This document shows positions 1 to 14,059 of a DNA stretch of 64,000 nt, piece by piece. Every line of letters begins with the position of its first letter. Within the stretch, counting starts at the first letter, position 1. This DNA is from Caenorhabditis remanei. Lineage: Eukaryota; Nematoda; Chromadorea; Rhabditida; Rhabditidae. The stretch lies in NCBI RefSeq assembly GCF_010183535.1, contig NC_071329.1, forward strand, positions 9,424,001 to 9,488,000, read 5' to 3'. Under the pieces are notes generated by a model. The model had not been told where the DNA came from. It made no database searches and worked only from the letters and a program-made list of their open reading frames with translations. The position numbers were made by a program, and so were the translations under genes.

Positions 1-4
1 TGTC

Positions 5-128
5 GAAAACCCCCGTCTATTCTGAAAACCCCCGTCTATTCTAAAAACCCCCGTCTATTCTTAAAACCCCCGTCTATTCTGAAAACCCCCGTCTATTCTT
101 AAAACCCCCGTCTATTTTTAAAACCCCC
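5..128. repeat. 18-bp minisatellite (AAAACCCCCGTCTATTCT unit)
   Basis: About seven head-to-tail copies of an 18-bp unit built around CCCCCGTCTATT, differing mainly in the T/A composition of the spacer. The array is probably cut by the window edge. No coding potential is seen. Confidence 0.93.
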
Positions 129-754
129 GTTAAATCATAAAGAGCCAAAATGGTTTATCATCATTTATTTTTCTCAGAAGAAAATGACTACAAAATAGTA
201 GAACGCTATGATTTTCAAGTGGTTCAATTACCAATTACAGCAGTTCTGGTGATAAGTTTTTCTGGAATTTTATACATTTTCGAGATAAGTTTAACTTCAG
301 AAGGAAAAACGAAGGTATTAAAAAATTTTGCGGCAACGCTTTTTGCAGCGAAACATTAACTTTTCCCTTCGGTTCATTGAAATTCAAGATTTCAAAATTT
401 CCTAAAACATTTCGAAGACTCACCTTTCGAATATCGTTGAGATTCATTCTTTTTGGAATAATAGTAATCTTTTGCGTAAAAACAGAGACTAATACAACCG
501 ATGGAGTAAAGGCGGGAGAATGTGCGACCTCCGGATAATCATCAGATTACGTTATCATGTCAAATCTCCAAATGCACCGAATCACGTGGGAGAGTACTAA
601 ATGACCTTCTAGAATATATTTTGCCATAGAAAAAAGTATACGAAGAAATTAGAGACATAGAATAACGTGATGGAACGGTCAGAAAAAGTAATAACATTTG
701 TAGAAAACGTCTCACAATAATTAGTTTTCAGTATTTGAATCGAAAGGGTTTATC
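129..754. other. Intergenic region upstream of the first gene
   Basis: AT-rich sequence with only short chance reading frames. It ends in a TTAGTTTTCAG acceptor at about 731, which probably receives a spliced leader or closes a 5'UTR intron of the next gene. Confidence 0.5.
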
Positions 755-2361
755 ATGGAAAAGGTAGGGGGAATTGGGCTCGAGATTCCGATTGGACTGT
801 TCTTTTTCAGGGAAACATAGATGATATTTGGACATTTCAAAAAGTCGGAACACCTTTCCCATCAAATGTAGCAAAAGCGCCAGGGGAAACAAATAAATAC
901 GTTGCATTGTGGTACAAACATGGGAAGCCAGTGATGGGAAGAGCATGGAACGATTCTGGAGTTGTCAAAGTGAAATTTAGTTTCAACAATTCCCTAAATT
1001 TATAATTTCAGTGTACATTCGTAACGGATAACAAGATCTACAGTGGTCCAGATGTTGGTGGAAGTATTCAGTTACTTGTTATTGATCCTGGAGAAAAACC
1101 CCGCCCATTTCATTACGATTGGGTTAATTATAAAAAAGCACAAAGTTTGACAATAGAAGGAAAATATGAAATGGTTCGATGCGAATACAGTGCATCCGTT
1201 TATTGGCCAGAGCACGGTCTTCTCGGATGTGTCAGTACTAATCGACTCGTCGCTTATTTTGTGGATAATGATTCTCAAATTGTGAGAAATTCAGGGAATT
1301 TTTTCAATGTTCTTACATTTGATTTTCAGATTAGTACGAAGAAAATGGATGATTTGCTTGTCTTGTGTAAAATAGCTGGAGCGAAAGAAGCACATGCACC
1401 TGAAAAGGATAAAGAGAAGAGTTCAGTTGGGTATAGTCTCCGATTGTCTACTCATATCAACGATTGGGAAGATTTCAATTGGGGCAGTCCTTGGCCAACT
1501 AATAAGTGAGTAGATGTGATCAGAGATTCACTGATCTGAATTCAAATGTCCAAGTTTTTATATTATCATTCATCTACTTGCATCTCTCGTCCACCATTTT
1601 GCCAAACAAAGTTTTATTCTTCTAAAACATCGCCTTCTCAGAAATGTTTACATTTGAAAGTATTCAATTTCAGAAATGTGATGTCCACGCCGAAAAACAT
1701 TTCTCCCGTTGGATTCGATCAGTTCGTTGCATTATGGTATCGTCATGGAAAACCAATAATGGGAAGAGCGTGGCCGAAAAATGGCAGAATAGAAGCGTCG
1801 TTTGTCGAGTTAGTTAATTCATCTAATTCATCTGAGTACCATGAAAACGAATTCCTATTTCAGTTCCAATCGGGAATTCACAGGAGCAACAGTGGGTTCA
1901 CTTCAACTTCTGATCAGCCTTCCTCCTACTACAGTAGGTTATGATTATGTTTGGATGGCTTATGGACAGGTAATTATGTTTTATCTTGAGTTCTTTTTAT
2001 ACTTTTTGATTTCTCAGGCAGTTGATTATCGTGACAAAGATTATGTCCCAGTACATCTCAGCTACATATGCCCAGCAGTTGTCCCAGTTAATGGAAAACT
2101 TATTTTAGGTAATAATACAGTAATCATTATTTTTTCTTTTCTCTATGTGAGTGTATTTTCCTAAAACCAAATTCTCAATTGCATAAAACAACTGTGTCCT
2201 TCAAAACCGTACCCCATTGAAATATTGCAGGACAGGTGAACATGAAGACCGAGTGTGCCACGGTGGCATTGGACGGAACGGTGACTCAGTTGGATGGTGG
2301 ACCCGTCAAGTCGATATTTGTGCTCTGCAGGCGTGAAATGGCTGAGACGATGCTCATTTGA
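755..2361 (+). CDS. Two-module protein with repeated ALWY(K/R)HGKP(V/I)MGRAW motif
   Basis: Eight exons (755-763, 811-969, 1012-1281, 1330-1505, 1674-1808, 1864-1969, 2018-2108, 2231-2361) join in phase to 358 codons. I do not know its function. The protein is an internal duplication: each half holds the motif ALWYxHGKPxMGRAW (exons 2 and 5), followed by a beta-rich stretch with GS(I/L)QLL and a conserved Cys (VRCEYSAS; YICPAVVPVNGKL). No signal peptide or membrane segment is seen. The start is the first ATG after a strong acceptor (TTTTCAG, about 731), giving a tiny first exon of three codons, so a different upstream start is possible. The motif looks like a nematode-restricted module of uncharacterised proteins, but I cannot name a family with confidence. 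Confidence 0.8.
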
Positions 2362-3531
2362 TGTGGTGATGCGAAAACAAAAGAAAGAAAAAGGGATATT
2401 CTCTCCATCTGTTTCAAAATGTGTCTCTCAATTTTTCCTGGAATTTCTCAAATGTTTGTATTGCAATTCATTCCAATAAAAAGAAATGTTTCAAAAATTG
2501 TGAATTGTAGTTTCTAGAGGTTTTTTAGTTGCGTAGTCTACCATCTCTTCTTTTTGTTCTTCAATTTTTCATTTACTTCTTGAAAAGGTGTGCAGGGGGA
2601 TTGATCGGGTGACGACCGCGCCGCCGCCTCCTCCGAAAGCGGCGGGCAGTTGGGGTGAGACACGAGAGAATTACATAAAACAGTGCAAATGATGACATAC
2701 GCAGACAACTACAGATACACACGGGGGCCTCTTTTCCGTCTCCCTCTTCGCCTTTTTCTTCTTCACTGACTGGGTGTTCGAGAGACTGAGACTACGGATA
2801 GACGCGGGCTGTCGAAGGAAGTCCTGAGCGACGAAAAATGACTATCATCCGTTCGATGTGTGCAAGCTTTTTTATCTTTTAGCATGTCTGTTTTCAAACT
2901 TATTTTTCCGTTCTAATTGAGAACAAAGACTAGGTTAAATCAATGAATCCTAGCATGTTTGGTTTTCTTCTTTCCCATCATTTTAGTTCTTTTTTCTTAA
3001 AAAAACACTATGTTGTTAACATTAAAGAGTGCAAGTTTTGATATTTTGAGAAAAAAGAGAAATTTTGAAAAAGAGTGTAGGTAATCTGTCAAATGTGAGG
3101 TGAGTGTATCTTTCGTTATTTGAGAGATAACAATTCGTTGTCAACGACTTGCCTCTTCGCGTTATCTCTTTTTCAATGATAGGTTTTCAGTCTATACGCA
3201 TTAAAAAATCTCTATCGATTTAAACATAAATTGTTTTATTTAACCATAAAAATTAAGTTGTGATTTCCAAATTTGTTTTTAAATGATGCGCGTTTGAAGT
3301 TTTGTACTGTATGCATTTGTGTGCAAACACAGCGAGTTAAACTTGATTTTATTGTGAACCGTACTCAAATAAACTATTTCTTTTTTCTAGTAGAAATTTA
3401 GAAAATTATTAGCATTAAACATTAATTAATTATTATTACACTGAAATTGCATTCTTATTCTCTTCTCCCCACATTTAAACCGTTTAGTCTTCCCATCTCT
3501 CCCTTTTTTATTAAACAAAATTTTTTAACAG
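2362..3531. other. Intergenic region, 3'UTR then let-19 upstream region
   Basis: An AATAAA at about 2475 probably ends the preceding gene. At about 2621-2647 there is a GC-rich perfect stem (CCGCCGC / GCGGCGG) in otherwise AT-rich DNA. The rest is AT-rich, with no convincing coding exon, although the missing first exon of let-19 may lie here. Confidence 0.5.
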
Positions 3532-6500
3532 AAGTTTTTCTAAAGTGTCGTCGCAACAGAATCAACCATTGTACAGCGAAGCTTCCAGGATACCGGCTGG
3601 AAGTGGACCAGCCCGTGATTCCTCAGAGGACATGCTGTCCTCTAAGGTGAGTATTTATTTTAAAGAAATAATCGAAACAATTAATTTTCTACTTCTTCGT
3701 AAACCAATTAAAAATAAATATGATAACAAAATATAAAATCACTGTTAAAAATTGTTGGGTGAATGTTAATTTCTCAGGAAGGCGACAAGGATGCTTTGAA
3801 AAACAAATTGAAGAACGCAAAGCGTCCGGAATTTATCAATGGTGGTAGTTTGGAGGACTGTCTTTCGAATGTCTACTCGTTGTTAGAGTTGCCTGGAATC
3901 AAATGGAAATGTTTTCGAACAAAACCGAATGCTCCACGTGGTGTCCCACTTACTTCCGATCTCGTCCTCAAAGCGTATAGTAGATGTGTTCTCGTAAGTT
4001 GTTATTTTTGTTTCACTTTTCTAAAGTTTGACAGCATTTTTCAGGACGGTATACTTTGTACATGGAGACGAAAACCATCAGCTCCAACGGACAATGATGA
4101 ATTATTACCAGCTACCCATTTCTTCTCAAATGATTCTCCAAAAGAACTTTGGGTTTTTTGGTACGATGATGAGCCAATAGATTTGCCCAAACTTTGTGAA
4201 GGACTTGGTGAGATTTCAAATAGTTTCTCTTTTTGAATTTAATTTATTTCAGAAAGTGATGAAGAGCTATCATCTGCAAATCAAATGAATATAGTTAGTT
4301 ATGAAGTACGAACACTCATTTTCAAAGCATTGCACGTAGTTTTGGAACGAGATTTAACCAGAGATGGATTTGTTCGATTTGGAAGATGGTTCACTGTCCC
4401 TTTGCTAGCTCGTGATAATTATCTCCACTTCATGTATCCAACACATTCTCCTGCAATTCGATTCAACTTTTTCGTTCATGGCACGCATACCGTTTGTGCT
4501 TCGGTACAAGCACAAAGACAGCCGACATTAATATCTCTTGCAAAACGGTAAGTTTTTTCAAACCTAATATATTTTTTAGTTCAAACTTTTCAGGCATTTC
4601 GATTGCAAAACGGCGAAACGGTTCCCAGTTGTAGTCGGGCCATGGTCAATGCGCGGATATTTAATTCAAGATCAGATGACACTTCTCGCCGATCCGAAAA
4701 TTCAAGAAGCGGCGGAAAAAGAGTGGAATCAATGGAAAGAATATCTACAATTAGAAGAGAAAGAGCCCGAAAGTGTTGTAGACGAAAGACAAAAATCGCC
4801 AGACTCTGAACCAACAACAGCACCTCCACCAGCTCCTCGAGTTCTTTTGGCGTCTTCATCTGACGAAGAGCAACCAAAAAGTGATGGGAATGATGATGTG
4901 GCAAATGATAGTATTCCGCAGAAATTTCGATGGATGTATGAACCAGACTATCGTCAAGAAAAGCCAAAAGAAGAAACGCCAGAAGAGAAAGAAAAAAGGA
5001 TGCAAGCGAGAGAAGTTAGAAGAATAAGAAGGAAAAATCGAGAAGAAAGATTGAAAGAACTCGAAAGACAAAGAGCAGAAACTACGAATCCTGAAGATTA
5101 TGATTCTGATGTAGTAACAGATGTAGAAGTTGAAGTAAAGGAAGAATCCGTTAGTAGCGAAGTTCCCAGAATGATTCTTATTGAAATTGACAACGTTCGC
5201 TTGTTATATCCTTCGAAATTCATATGTATAACTGTGGAAGAAGATCGACAGGTGCTCGAGTCAATGGGTCTGAAAACACATCCACCACCACAAGAACTAC
5301 AAGGTAATCAATAAAAAACATTATTTTTACAGTCTTATTTGTATTTGATAAAAATGATACATTTTGTAACTTTAATACACAATAACTAAATATTTACAGT
5401 ACAAGGTCGTCGTCCTCGAAACAAAAACGTCGTAAGCGCTTCAAATCCGATTCTCTCAACAATGGCAGTCTATCAATATTGTGAACGTCAGCGAATAATT
5501 GACCGAGAAAGATTAAACAAGGAGAATGCACATGAGGATCAGTATCATGACCGTCATCTCAGAGCTGTGTTTGCAGAAAGGAAAGCAATAATTGACAAGA
5601 AGGAAAAAGTCCCAAATTTCCCTCCATTGCCTTCACCGCCACCGTTTGAGCTTTACAAGCACAAAGAGACGTATTTAAGTTGGAAGTCAGCTCGACCAGC
5701 GTCTCTTATGAGTTATAGGCCCCGTGTACGGTCGCACAGTATGTTTATTCCTAGTTTTAATAAGTGATGAGTGTTACTTTTCAGTGCCGACGTATGATCC
5801 AAATAATGACGAGGAAACGTTCAATAAGGAATGGGAATGTTATCAAGCTCTCGCAACGGCCAGAATGAAATGCCGACTTGGAACGAAATTCGACTTTCAT
5901 TCTTATCATAAAAAACGCTTGTTAAAGACTCCAAAAGAACGGAGGAAAACGAAGAAAATGAAGATTCGTGAGTCTATCAGTTTGAATTTTCCTCACTTGA
6001 AGTTTATGTTTTTCAGCTAAAATATCCCGGAAAAAGTTTGAATCTGAGATGGCTTACAACAATTTTTTGAAGAAGAAGAAAACAAGATTAAAGCAAATTG
6101 GGGAGAAAAGGAGAAGTAAACGATCACGACCATCTGGATCTATACGAGCTGAAAGTGAAGATGAAGCATATCAAATGGATAAACTTTCTCAACAAGATTG
6201 GGCAAATTTAGAAGATGATCATCCAAAAGTTATTCCGGAAATCGAAGTTGAAAAAGAAGAGTGCGTTAAAAAAAACTTTATTTCGTCTAATTAGAATAAT
6301 GCAAATAATATCAAAATGTTTAGACTCTTCAATGATATCAAGTTATCGAAAGCTACAAACGATGACACATACAAACCGAAACCATTTTTCCCCGTCTCTT
6401 TGCTCACTACGGTTTCGAGTAGAAGTGAACTGATACCATTAGCTGGTGACGATGAAATGAGTGAAGAACGGTTCAGCGCAGTTTTCAAAGATCCGTATGT

Positions 6501-9500
6501 TTTTATCCAATAGTTTTTGGTCAATTGTTGAGTGATTTTAGAAATAACCGGTGGAAACCAGGAATGTCAAAAGGAGAAAAAATCGACAATGCAACTTACG
6601 TTTTCGATCCATCCAATCGAATGCCGGTCTCTCCTCGGAATTATCATTTGGGTGACTATTTGAAGAAGCCTCCATACGATCGAAACATTGATGCACCCAG
6701 AAACAACAAATATTTCAAAGGAGATATATGCAGGAAGGGTTTACGAGGTTTCGAGGCAATATGCGCCGAGAAAGAGGAAATAGAATCTGTAAATAAAGAA
6801 AAATGGTTGAAGAAACACCGAAGGAAAGAAAGCAAACGTCAAATAAAAACTGCTCGTGATTGTCACCTGGAAATGGAGAAACAGTTAGTCAAACGGTCAC
6901 TGAAACGATCCCTCAAGAAGTTAAGGATATCTGTAAGTTCTAAAATTCTTTTCAGCTCATGGAATTCCCAATTCTGATTTTTACAGGCGAAAAAAGATTC
7001 GTTATCTGACCCCATCATCCAGGAGGAAGAGGTGGATCCATTACTGCTAAATAGAGTAGATGTAAAGGCACTCGATAAATCGGTGAAATTAATGGAAAAT
7101 GAACTCGACCAATTGAATATGAACACATTCTGCATAAATAGGGAGAAAGCAGGACCTCATGGGGTAATTTATAATTATTTCTTTTCAAATTTTACTATTC
7201 ATTGAAAGTTTAAGGTGCCATCTTCGTCTGGTTACATTCCTGCAGACTACACTCTCTCACCTCATTGTTCGTTTGAAGAAGAATCTGAATCAGAAATCGA
7301 TGAACAACGAACTGGACTTGGTGAAGGAACATCTGATCAGTATGAAGAGGGAGAGTCAGTTGATATGGTAGAATCGGATCGAGAACAAATCACTGATCAT
7401 TCTTTGGATTTCGCGAACATCGGTCACATCAGAACTGTGGGAGAACATATTGGTCCGGATGGGTTACTTTCACCCCCAGCCAGCAACGAAATGCCGAAAG
7501 GAGGACCTCTATCGGTGGGTCCACCGTCCATCGAGTCACAAGGGCTCAATCAAATCTACCCGACGCCGCCATCCGTACAGATGCTTCAGGAAAACGCTGC
7601 ACAGGGTCACTCGCCGGTGATGATGCATGGGAAACTGAGATATACGGCAAATGCAGGAGATGACGACATTGAACGAGTGGATGTACCTGGTGGTTGTGGA
7701 AAGATTGTGGAAATCCCGGATGATGATAGTGAGACGAAGCATATGAAGAAATTGAATAAACTTGTCAATCAACCCAAATTGGTGCGTTAGAGAAAATCGA
7801 GCGTACCATAATTCTAGTATTGTTTTCAGACAAATTTCCTTGTTTCATCTTGCCACAATCCGATTTTGAAAGGAAGAAAAATAAGATACGACACTCCAAT
7901 CACGGATAAATTCAAGTTGCAGAGCGTAAGTACATCAAAATTCAGTCGGTTAAAAATGTATTATTTTTTAGGAAACAGAAAAAGTCACTGCGGAATTAGT
8001 TTATGAGCCAATGGTAAAACGAAACTTCGAATGCCCTCCACCTCGCACTTTTGGTGTGTTGGCACAAAAGAAGCGAAGTGGTAAACGAGCCCCTCTACCT
8101 TCTTCCCTGCCTTCAACATTTTCCGCTCTCAACCCTGGTTTCGCAAATCCGATGGGCCCTCCAATTTTCCAATCACCAACACTGCCTCCACATCATATCC
8201 AATCCCCTTTTTCTATGGGTCCAATGGGGCATCATCCCATGGGTCCTCCGAACTATCCTGCAACACCTGGTCCGTTCCCTCCTACAACACCAACATATCC
8301 TGGCATGACGCCTCGACCTGGATCCAACTTTGGACCCGGTTTTGGCTATCCGAATCAACAAATGATGCCACCAGCATATTCAAATCAAATAGGATCGATG
8401 GGCCAAATCGGTCAGATGGGACAAATGGGGCAGATGGGTCAAATGGGACCGATGGGACCGATGGGAACAATGGGTGTACAGAGACAGTTCTCAAATCCTC
8501 AAATGTATCAACATCAAATGCAGATGAGAATGCAACAAATGAGACAAATGAGCGGACAGGGAGGCCCTCCGGGATATGGAGGTCCAGGTGTTCCACCATT
8601 CCAATCGCCAGTTACTCCTGGACCTGGTGGATTTGGAATGTCTACTGGACCATCTTCTGTGCAAAGATTGAACAATTTTGTTAATCAATCACAGTTTGGA
8701 CCGAGTAGTGGACAATCATACGGTTCTATACCTCCAATGATTCCACAATCTCCAAATTTCAATCAGCCCTTCCCAGGAATGGGGAATGCTATGATGAGTC
8801 CAATGCAGCAACATCAGTTCCACCACCAACAGATGATGCAGCAACATCAGCAACAACACCAACACCAACATCAGCTACAAATGCAACGGAATCAGGCCCA
8901 AAATCAAAATCCACAGACCAACAACCAACAGGCTGTTCAACCTTTCCAACCAAGTGCACAATTCCTTCAACAGCAACAATATGAACAAGTGAACGCTGCC
9001 TTTAATCAAGTGAGTTTTCTTAAATAGTTAGCGTCTTCAATCTATTCACAATTTCAGCTTTCTGATCGAGAGAAACAGAAGTTCAATCGCCGCCAAATAC
9101 AACTGTTACATGGAATTATGCCGACTTCATTGCAGCCTGCATCCATAAAGGCACTCCGTAATCCTCCAGATGCTAATATTCCTTTCAAGAAACCAGACCC
9201 TATCTATCGACATCCCGACCTCAATATTCCACGTGGAGACAGTTTGACAATTGCTATTGTTCTTTCTGATACCCTTCTCGATTTACATTTCGATTCGGTA
9301 TTCGATGCATGTCCAATTTGCTCGTGTTCCGTTTCCATACGTTCACGAGATCTTGGTATGTACATTACCCCACATATGGTGTTGAGTTCGAGAGAGCGAG
9401 GGCAAACTAATATGCGGGAATATACAGTTGGAACTTGGAGTGGTTTCCATGTGAATTCGGCCACTAATTGCACATGCGGATTCAGTGCTATCCGACATCG

Positions 9501-12500
9501 TTATCTTTCGTGTTGTTCTGGCTTATTTGAGGAAGATGCAGATGAGGCGACTACTTCAGAACATGCAATGGCCCCCGTTATTCCACCATTGAATTATCCT
9601 AAGAGTGAGTTTTTATTTTATTTTAGACTATTCTTAGCATAAACTAGTTTTCAGGAACAGGACGAGATATGACTTGGTTCGATTCAAAATCTGTTCATGA
9701 CATGGCTCTTCTCAATCAAATTCGACAAATGGCGTTTTCTAACAGTATCGGAAAAGCTGTTTCTCAAATGGCTAGCGGTGCAGAGCATGCAAGAAATGTT
9801 GCAATCGCTATGGATGTCGGTACAGATGTGACTGTTCCTTCAGAATACATTCTTTCACATGTGGACACACTTGAACTTCTTATGCTCGGAATGTCAGCTT
9901 TAGGTCCAATGCAAAGTAAGTTTCTCCTTAAGAATGACATATATTAATTACTTTAAAGCTTTAGAATCTGGTATTGGAAACCAAATCGCATCCCAAAACA
10001 AATTCCTCAGCTATTTCCATCCATGGGGATTCCAAACTGCCAATGAAATAACTGAACTGGAAGCATCGGAATGGGTTGATTTGCTTGGAATTGTCACACC
10101 AACGCTCGAAGTTTCTATGAAACATGCCAGACATTTACCTGCAGAAGCCCCATCGACAGTCGAAGGACCAATGACTTGGAAGCAAATTGTGACGAAAGCC
10201 ATTCGAGGAAAACCATTATCGGATGATGATGAGGACTATTCATTAACAGAACCAGTACCTGCAGTGATGAGGGCACTGACCAAGGAAGCTATCAGAGCTG
10301 CACCGAATATTGAACAATATTCCGATCAGGCCTCGTTGGGTCCCATAGATCAGCCAAAGGATGTGATGTACATCACAATCATTCCAGATGATCCAACCAT
10401 CTATGAAAAAGCTGTTGAGTTTATGGACAATGTGACGGCCACTTATGAACGAATGAGATTGGGTCGCCATATACCATTCCCTGTTTCGACTGGAACTGCA
10501 ACTAAATTCCGTAAAGTACATGAAGAACAGCAGAATCAGTTTACGTTTTCTGAAAAAACACCGCAGCCTGAAAATGAAGAGAAAAAGGAAAAGGATCGTA
10601 AGGACTATGATGACTACTTTGGACGAGAACCAGTGGAAACTGATCTTGATTTTTGGATTAGAAGAGCAAAAAGAAAGTTCGAATCGTATGAAGATTTGAG
10701 AAAAACAGAAGATACAGCTATTCCTCCACCAGATCCATTTGATAAAGAGATGTCCAAAAATATCGTTTATCGGCACAGGATGAGCGGTTTTCCGTTCCGC
10801 GAGGATAGTTATTATGAACGTGAAGGAATTCTGAGAGTTGGAACACCATTAGAACGATCTAGACTTCAACATACTGTCACGAACACCCCAGAGTTTGAAA
10901 ACATGACTAGACATTTGAATGATAAGAATGGATTCGTCACCAAATTGCGATTATACTTACAACAAATGGAGGATTTGGTGCATCACGCTCTAATTGAAAA
11001 TGCTGAAGCTTTCGAGCGAACTGGCTATCGTTATCAGTTGGCTGTTGAAGGTCGTTTGAAGAGGAGACAACACAGGAAAGATATAAACGAAGAGTGGCTT
11101 AGATACGAGTCAGCGAAACTACTTGAAGACGAGGTAACAATACCTGTGCAACCTGAGGAGGCTGATCTCTGTACTGGGGTTGAGGTTGGAAATGAAGGGA
11201 GTGTTCCATGGGTGAATGACGAATTGCAAGAGAAGAAAGAATTGAAACAAAAGGAGAATGAACAGTATCCACCCGAAGGGCATCAAGCACCGTCCCCCGT
11301 TCCGGCTGGAATGATTCATATTCCTGAAACACGTGAGTTTCAAAAGATATTGTCTATTCTAAACAACTGTATTCAGTGTCGAAACAAGAAAGAATGGTCC
11401 AGCCATCACTCAATGATATCTTCGCGGACCCATCAACTGTTGCTCCAATGAATGCTCAGAACATATCATGGAAGAAAAGAGATACTCATGTCCCGAACCC
11501 GTTCCCATCGTCAAATCAACCTCCAGTCGCTTTCGAAGCTACTGGTTCACTTGATACAGATGCGATCTCAACACTTCCACATGTTATCGTTCTTTACGTT
11601 GTTAATCCGTTCTCGTACGGACCAGAGGGGCATTCAGCGATTCATATGAGAATTGCAATTCTAGCATTTATTCGTGCGTTCAATTCTATTATTGGTCGAC
11701 TGCCATTCCAAAAACGTCCTCAACTTCAATTAGAAATCATTGGCCTCGAGAGTTTGGATGACGTGGCAAAATCAATTCCTGATTATTTCAACGATCCAAA
11801 AGTTCCATTTGACATTCTTCATGATAATCAGATCAAGTTTGAACGAACTGCAGAAGCTGAACAGGCTGAGATTGTCCGATCATTATCAGTTGCCGTGTAT
11901 ACACATCCTCGTGTCTTCACACCCGATGTTTATAAATCAGTGTCAGCAAGATGCATGACTGCGTAAGTAAAACAAGTTTTTTAAAACATTTTCTTCTAAA
12001 ATTAAGACAGTTTGTAATGCTGAATTTTTCCATTTCCAGATTCGGTCCCGGAAGTCAAATCATCAATACCATCAACAACATTGAAAAGATAAATCAAGAT
12101 TCCTTCTTCCGAATGTCAAAACGATCGAAAATGGCGTTAGAAACTATCGATGGATTCAGGCATCCTGGAATGATGGCACCACAACAAATTGAGAAAAAGA
12201 ACTATATTGCATATCGAGTTCCTTCGAATATCCTTTGTCTGGCACCCCCTCCACCTGTTTACCAAATGGATGAAGACGGAAAACCAGTGTTAAATCAGTT
12301 GGATGAGCAAACACTTTTCATTTCATATTGTCTCGTTGGAGCGGATTTCCTTGTGGCTACAGCGACTGATGCTCAGGGAAAATTGATTGATAACTGTGTT
12401 GCAAATATCAAACCGAGAAGACAAAGAAATCAAGTGTATCGATATAGAAATAAAACTCAAATTCTAGATGGAATGGGCAAATTGTGGTCATTCATTTTGG

Positions 12501-13537
12501 GTGTAATGTCATCGGACATTAAGAATTGGAGACTCGTTGTTGGAAGACTTGGACGTATTGGACATGGAGAGTTCAGAGCGTGGACTCATCTCCTCAATAA
12601 AACTTCATTGCTTCGATATTCTGGAAGTCTGAAAGACATTTGTAGTGCTTGCCGAAGTATGCCAACAGCTGTCGGAACTCCAGCAATTCTGTCTGCATGT
12701 CTCATTACTCTTGAACCCGAACCAAGTATTCGTATTATGCCTGACTTCCAAGATCAATCGGCAACGACGAAGAAAAGTTATATATTCCAAACTCCAGGAG
12801 ACTTATCATGCACGCACATATTGACATTCCCAGTTGGAACTGAGATTAATGTGAGTTTTAAAACTTTTCCAGTAAAACTATTTCTACTTTTTTCAGCTCG
12901 AAGTACAAGATCAAACCGCCGATACGAAAGCCGATGAGAACTGGGATTTCAATGATTTAGATATTATGGAGGGTCTTGATGATGGAGATACCGAAATTAT
13001 GAAAGATCTTGGACTTGAAACTCCAAGTAGCGCAGCGATTCGTCAAAGTGGTGGAACTTCGATGTTCTTCAGTGAAGACTCTTCTTCGATTGAAATTCAA
13101 AATCAACCGCTTGCCTCTGGATACTATATCTCAACTGCACCAGCACCTGAACTCCCCAGTTGGTTCTGGGCGACGTGTCCATCTGCCAAAAGACATTCCC
13201 CGGTGCATCTTAAATCTTCGTTACATATCAATATCAGTGAAGTAAAGGTATCATCAAAAATCAAAATGACGGAGTTTAATATGTATCCTTCCAGAATGAC
13301 GATATTGCGATGGAATCAGCGAAAGAAAAAGACAAAGATAAGGAAAAAGAAGAGAAAGATGTCCATCCACTCGAATCACGTCAAACTGAAGAAGTTCTTC
13401 GACATGTACTCGAGTCATATAATGCTCTCTCGTGGCTTAATCTGAATCGCCAAACCGGAGAGCGTTACAGTTGTCTTCCGATTCATATCCAACATCTTTT
13501 GAGACTTTACCACAGCGTAGCTCGTCTTCTTGTCTAG
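3532..13537 (+). CDS. let-19: Mediator complex subunit 13 (LET-19/MDT-13)
   Basis: About twenty exons encode roughly 2,900 residues. MED13 links the CDK8 kinase module (MED12, CDK8, cyclin C) to core Mediator in the nucleus and mostly restrains transcription. The N-terminal MED13 domain is visible from exon 2 ([24 protein letters not shown], then VRFGRWF). A basic/acidic middle follows, then a Met/Gly/Gln-rich linker (about 8040-9010; runs of GQMGQMG and [10 protein letters not shown]). A Cys-rich block ([11 protein letters not shown]...CTCGFSAI, about 9290-9490) precedes the MID region and the C-terminal domain ([45 protein letters not shown]). It ends at TAG 13535-13537. The 5' end is unresolved: the frame is open back to an acceptor at 3531, but the first in-frame ATG is at 3632, so an upstream exon probably supplies the start. 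Length and domains match the C. elegans protein rather than the shorter human one. Confidence 0.96.
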
Positions 13538-14059
13538 GCGGTTCGTGAACTAAATCACATTATTCCCCGGTTTCTTAACTCATGAATCTCATATTTTATA
13601 GTACGTACTCACAGCAGAACTGTTTCTCAGAATGATCTACATTTATTAGTCCAAATGATATCTTTTTTCATATCTCATTTGCATTTATTTGTTTCACTTT
13701 TCTTTCGCTTGACGCATGTATACTTATATTCCTGTTGATATATATGTACTCATTTTATTCGATTCTTCCTAGAACGCTAACTATTCAAGAATTCGTTTCT
13801 GATTGTTCCTTTTCTAGAATTACTGAATAGACGTGTGTTTGTGGGTTTCAACCTTTTCCCTGTCCTCTCCTAATTCTCGGGTTTTTCAAATATTACTTTG
13901 TTCGGTTCACAGACCGTCTATCCTACAGCCAACTTCCGCTATTCAACCTTTGTTGCAATTTTTATTATTATGTATTTACAAATTTTTAAACTTTTTGTTT
14001 ATGAACGATTTCCCATTTACGTATTCTCACTGATAATTTATTGGAAAAATTACAGAAAT
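13538..14059. other. Convergent 3'UTR space between let-19 and sgn-1
   Basis: AT-rich sequence shared by the 3' ends of two convergent genes. No reading frame or structured element was recognised. Confidence 0.6.
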
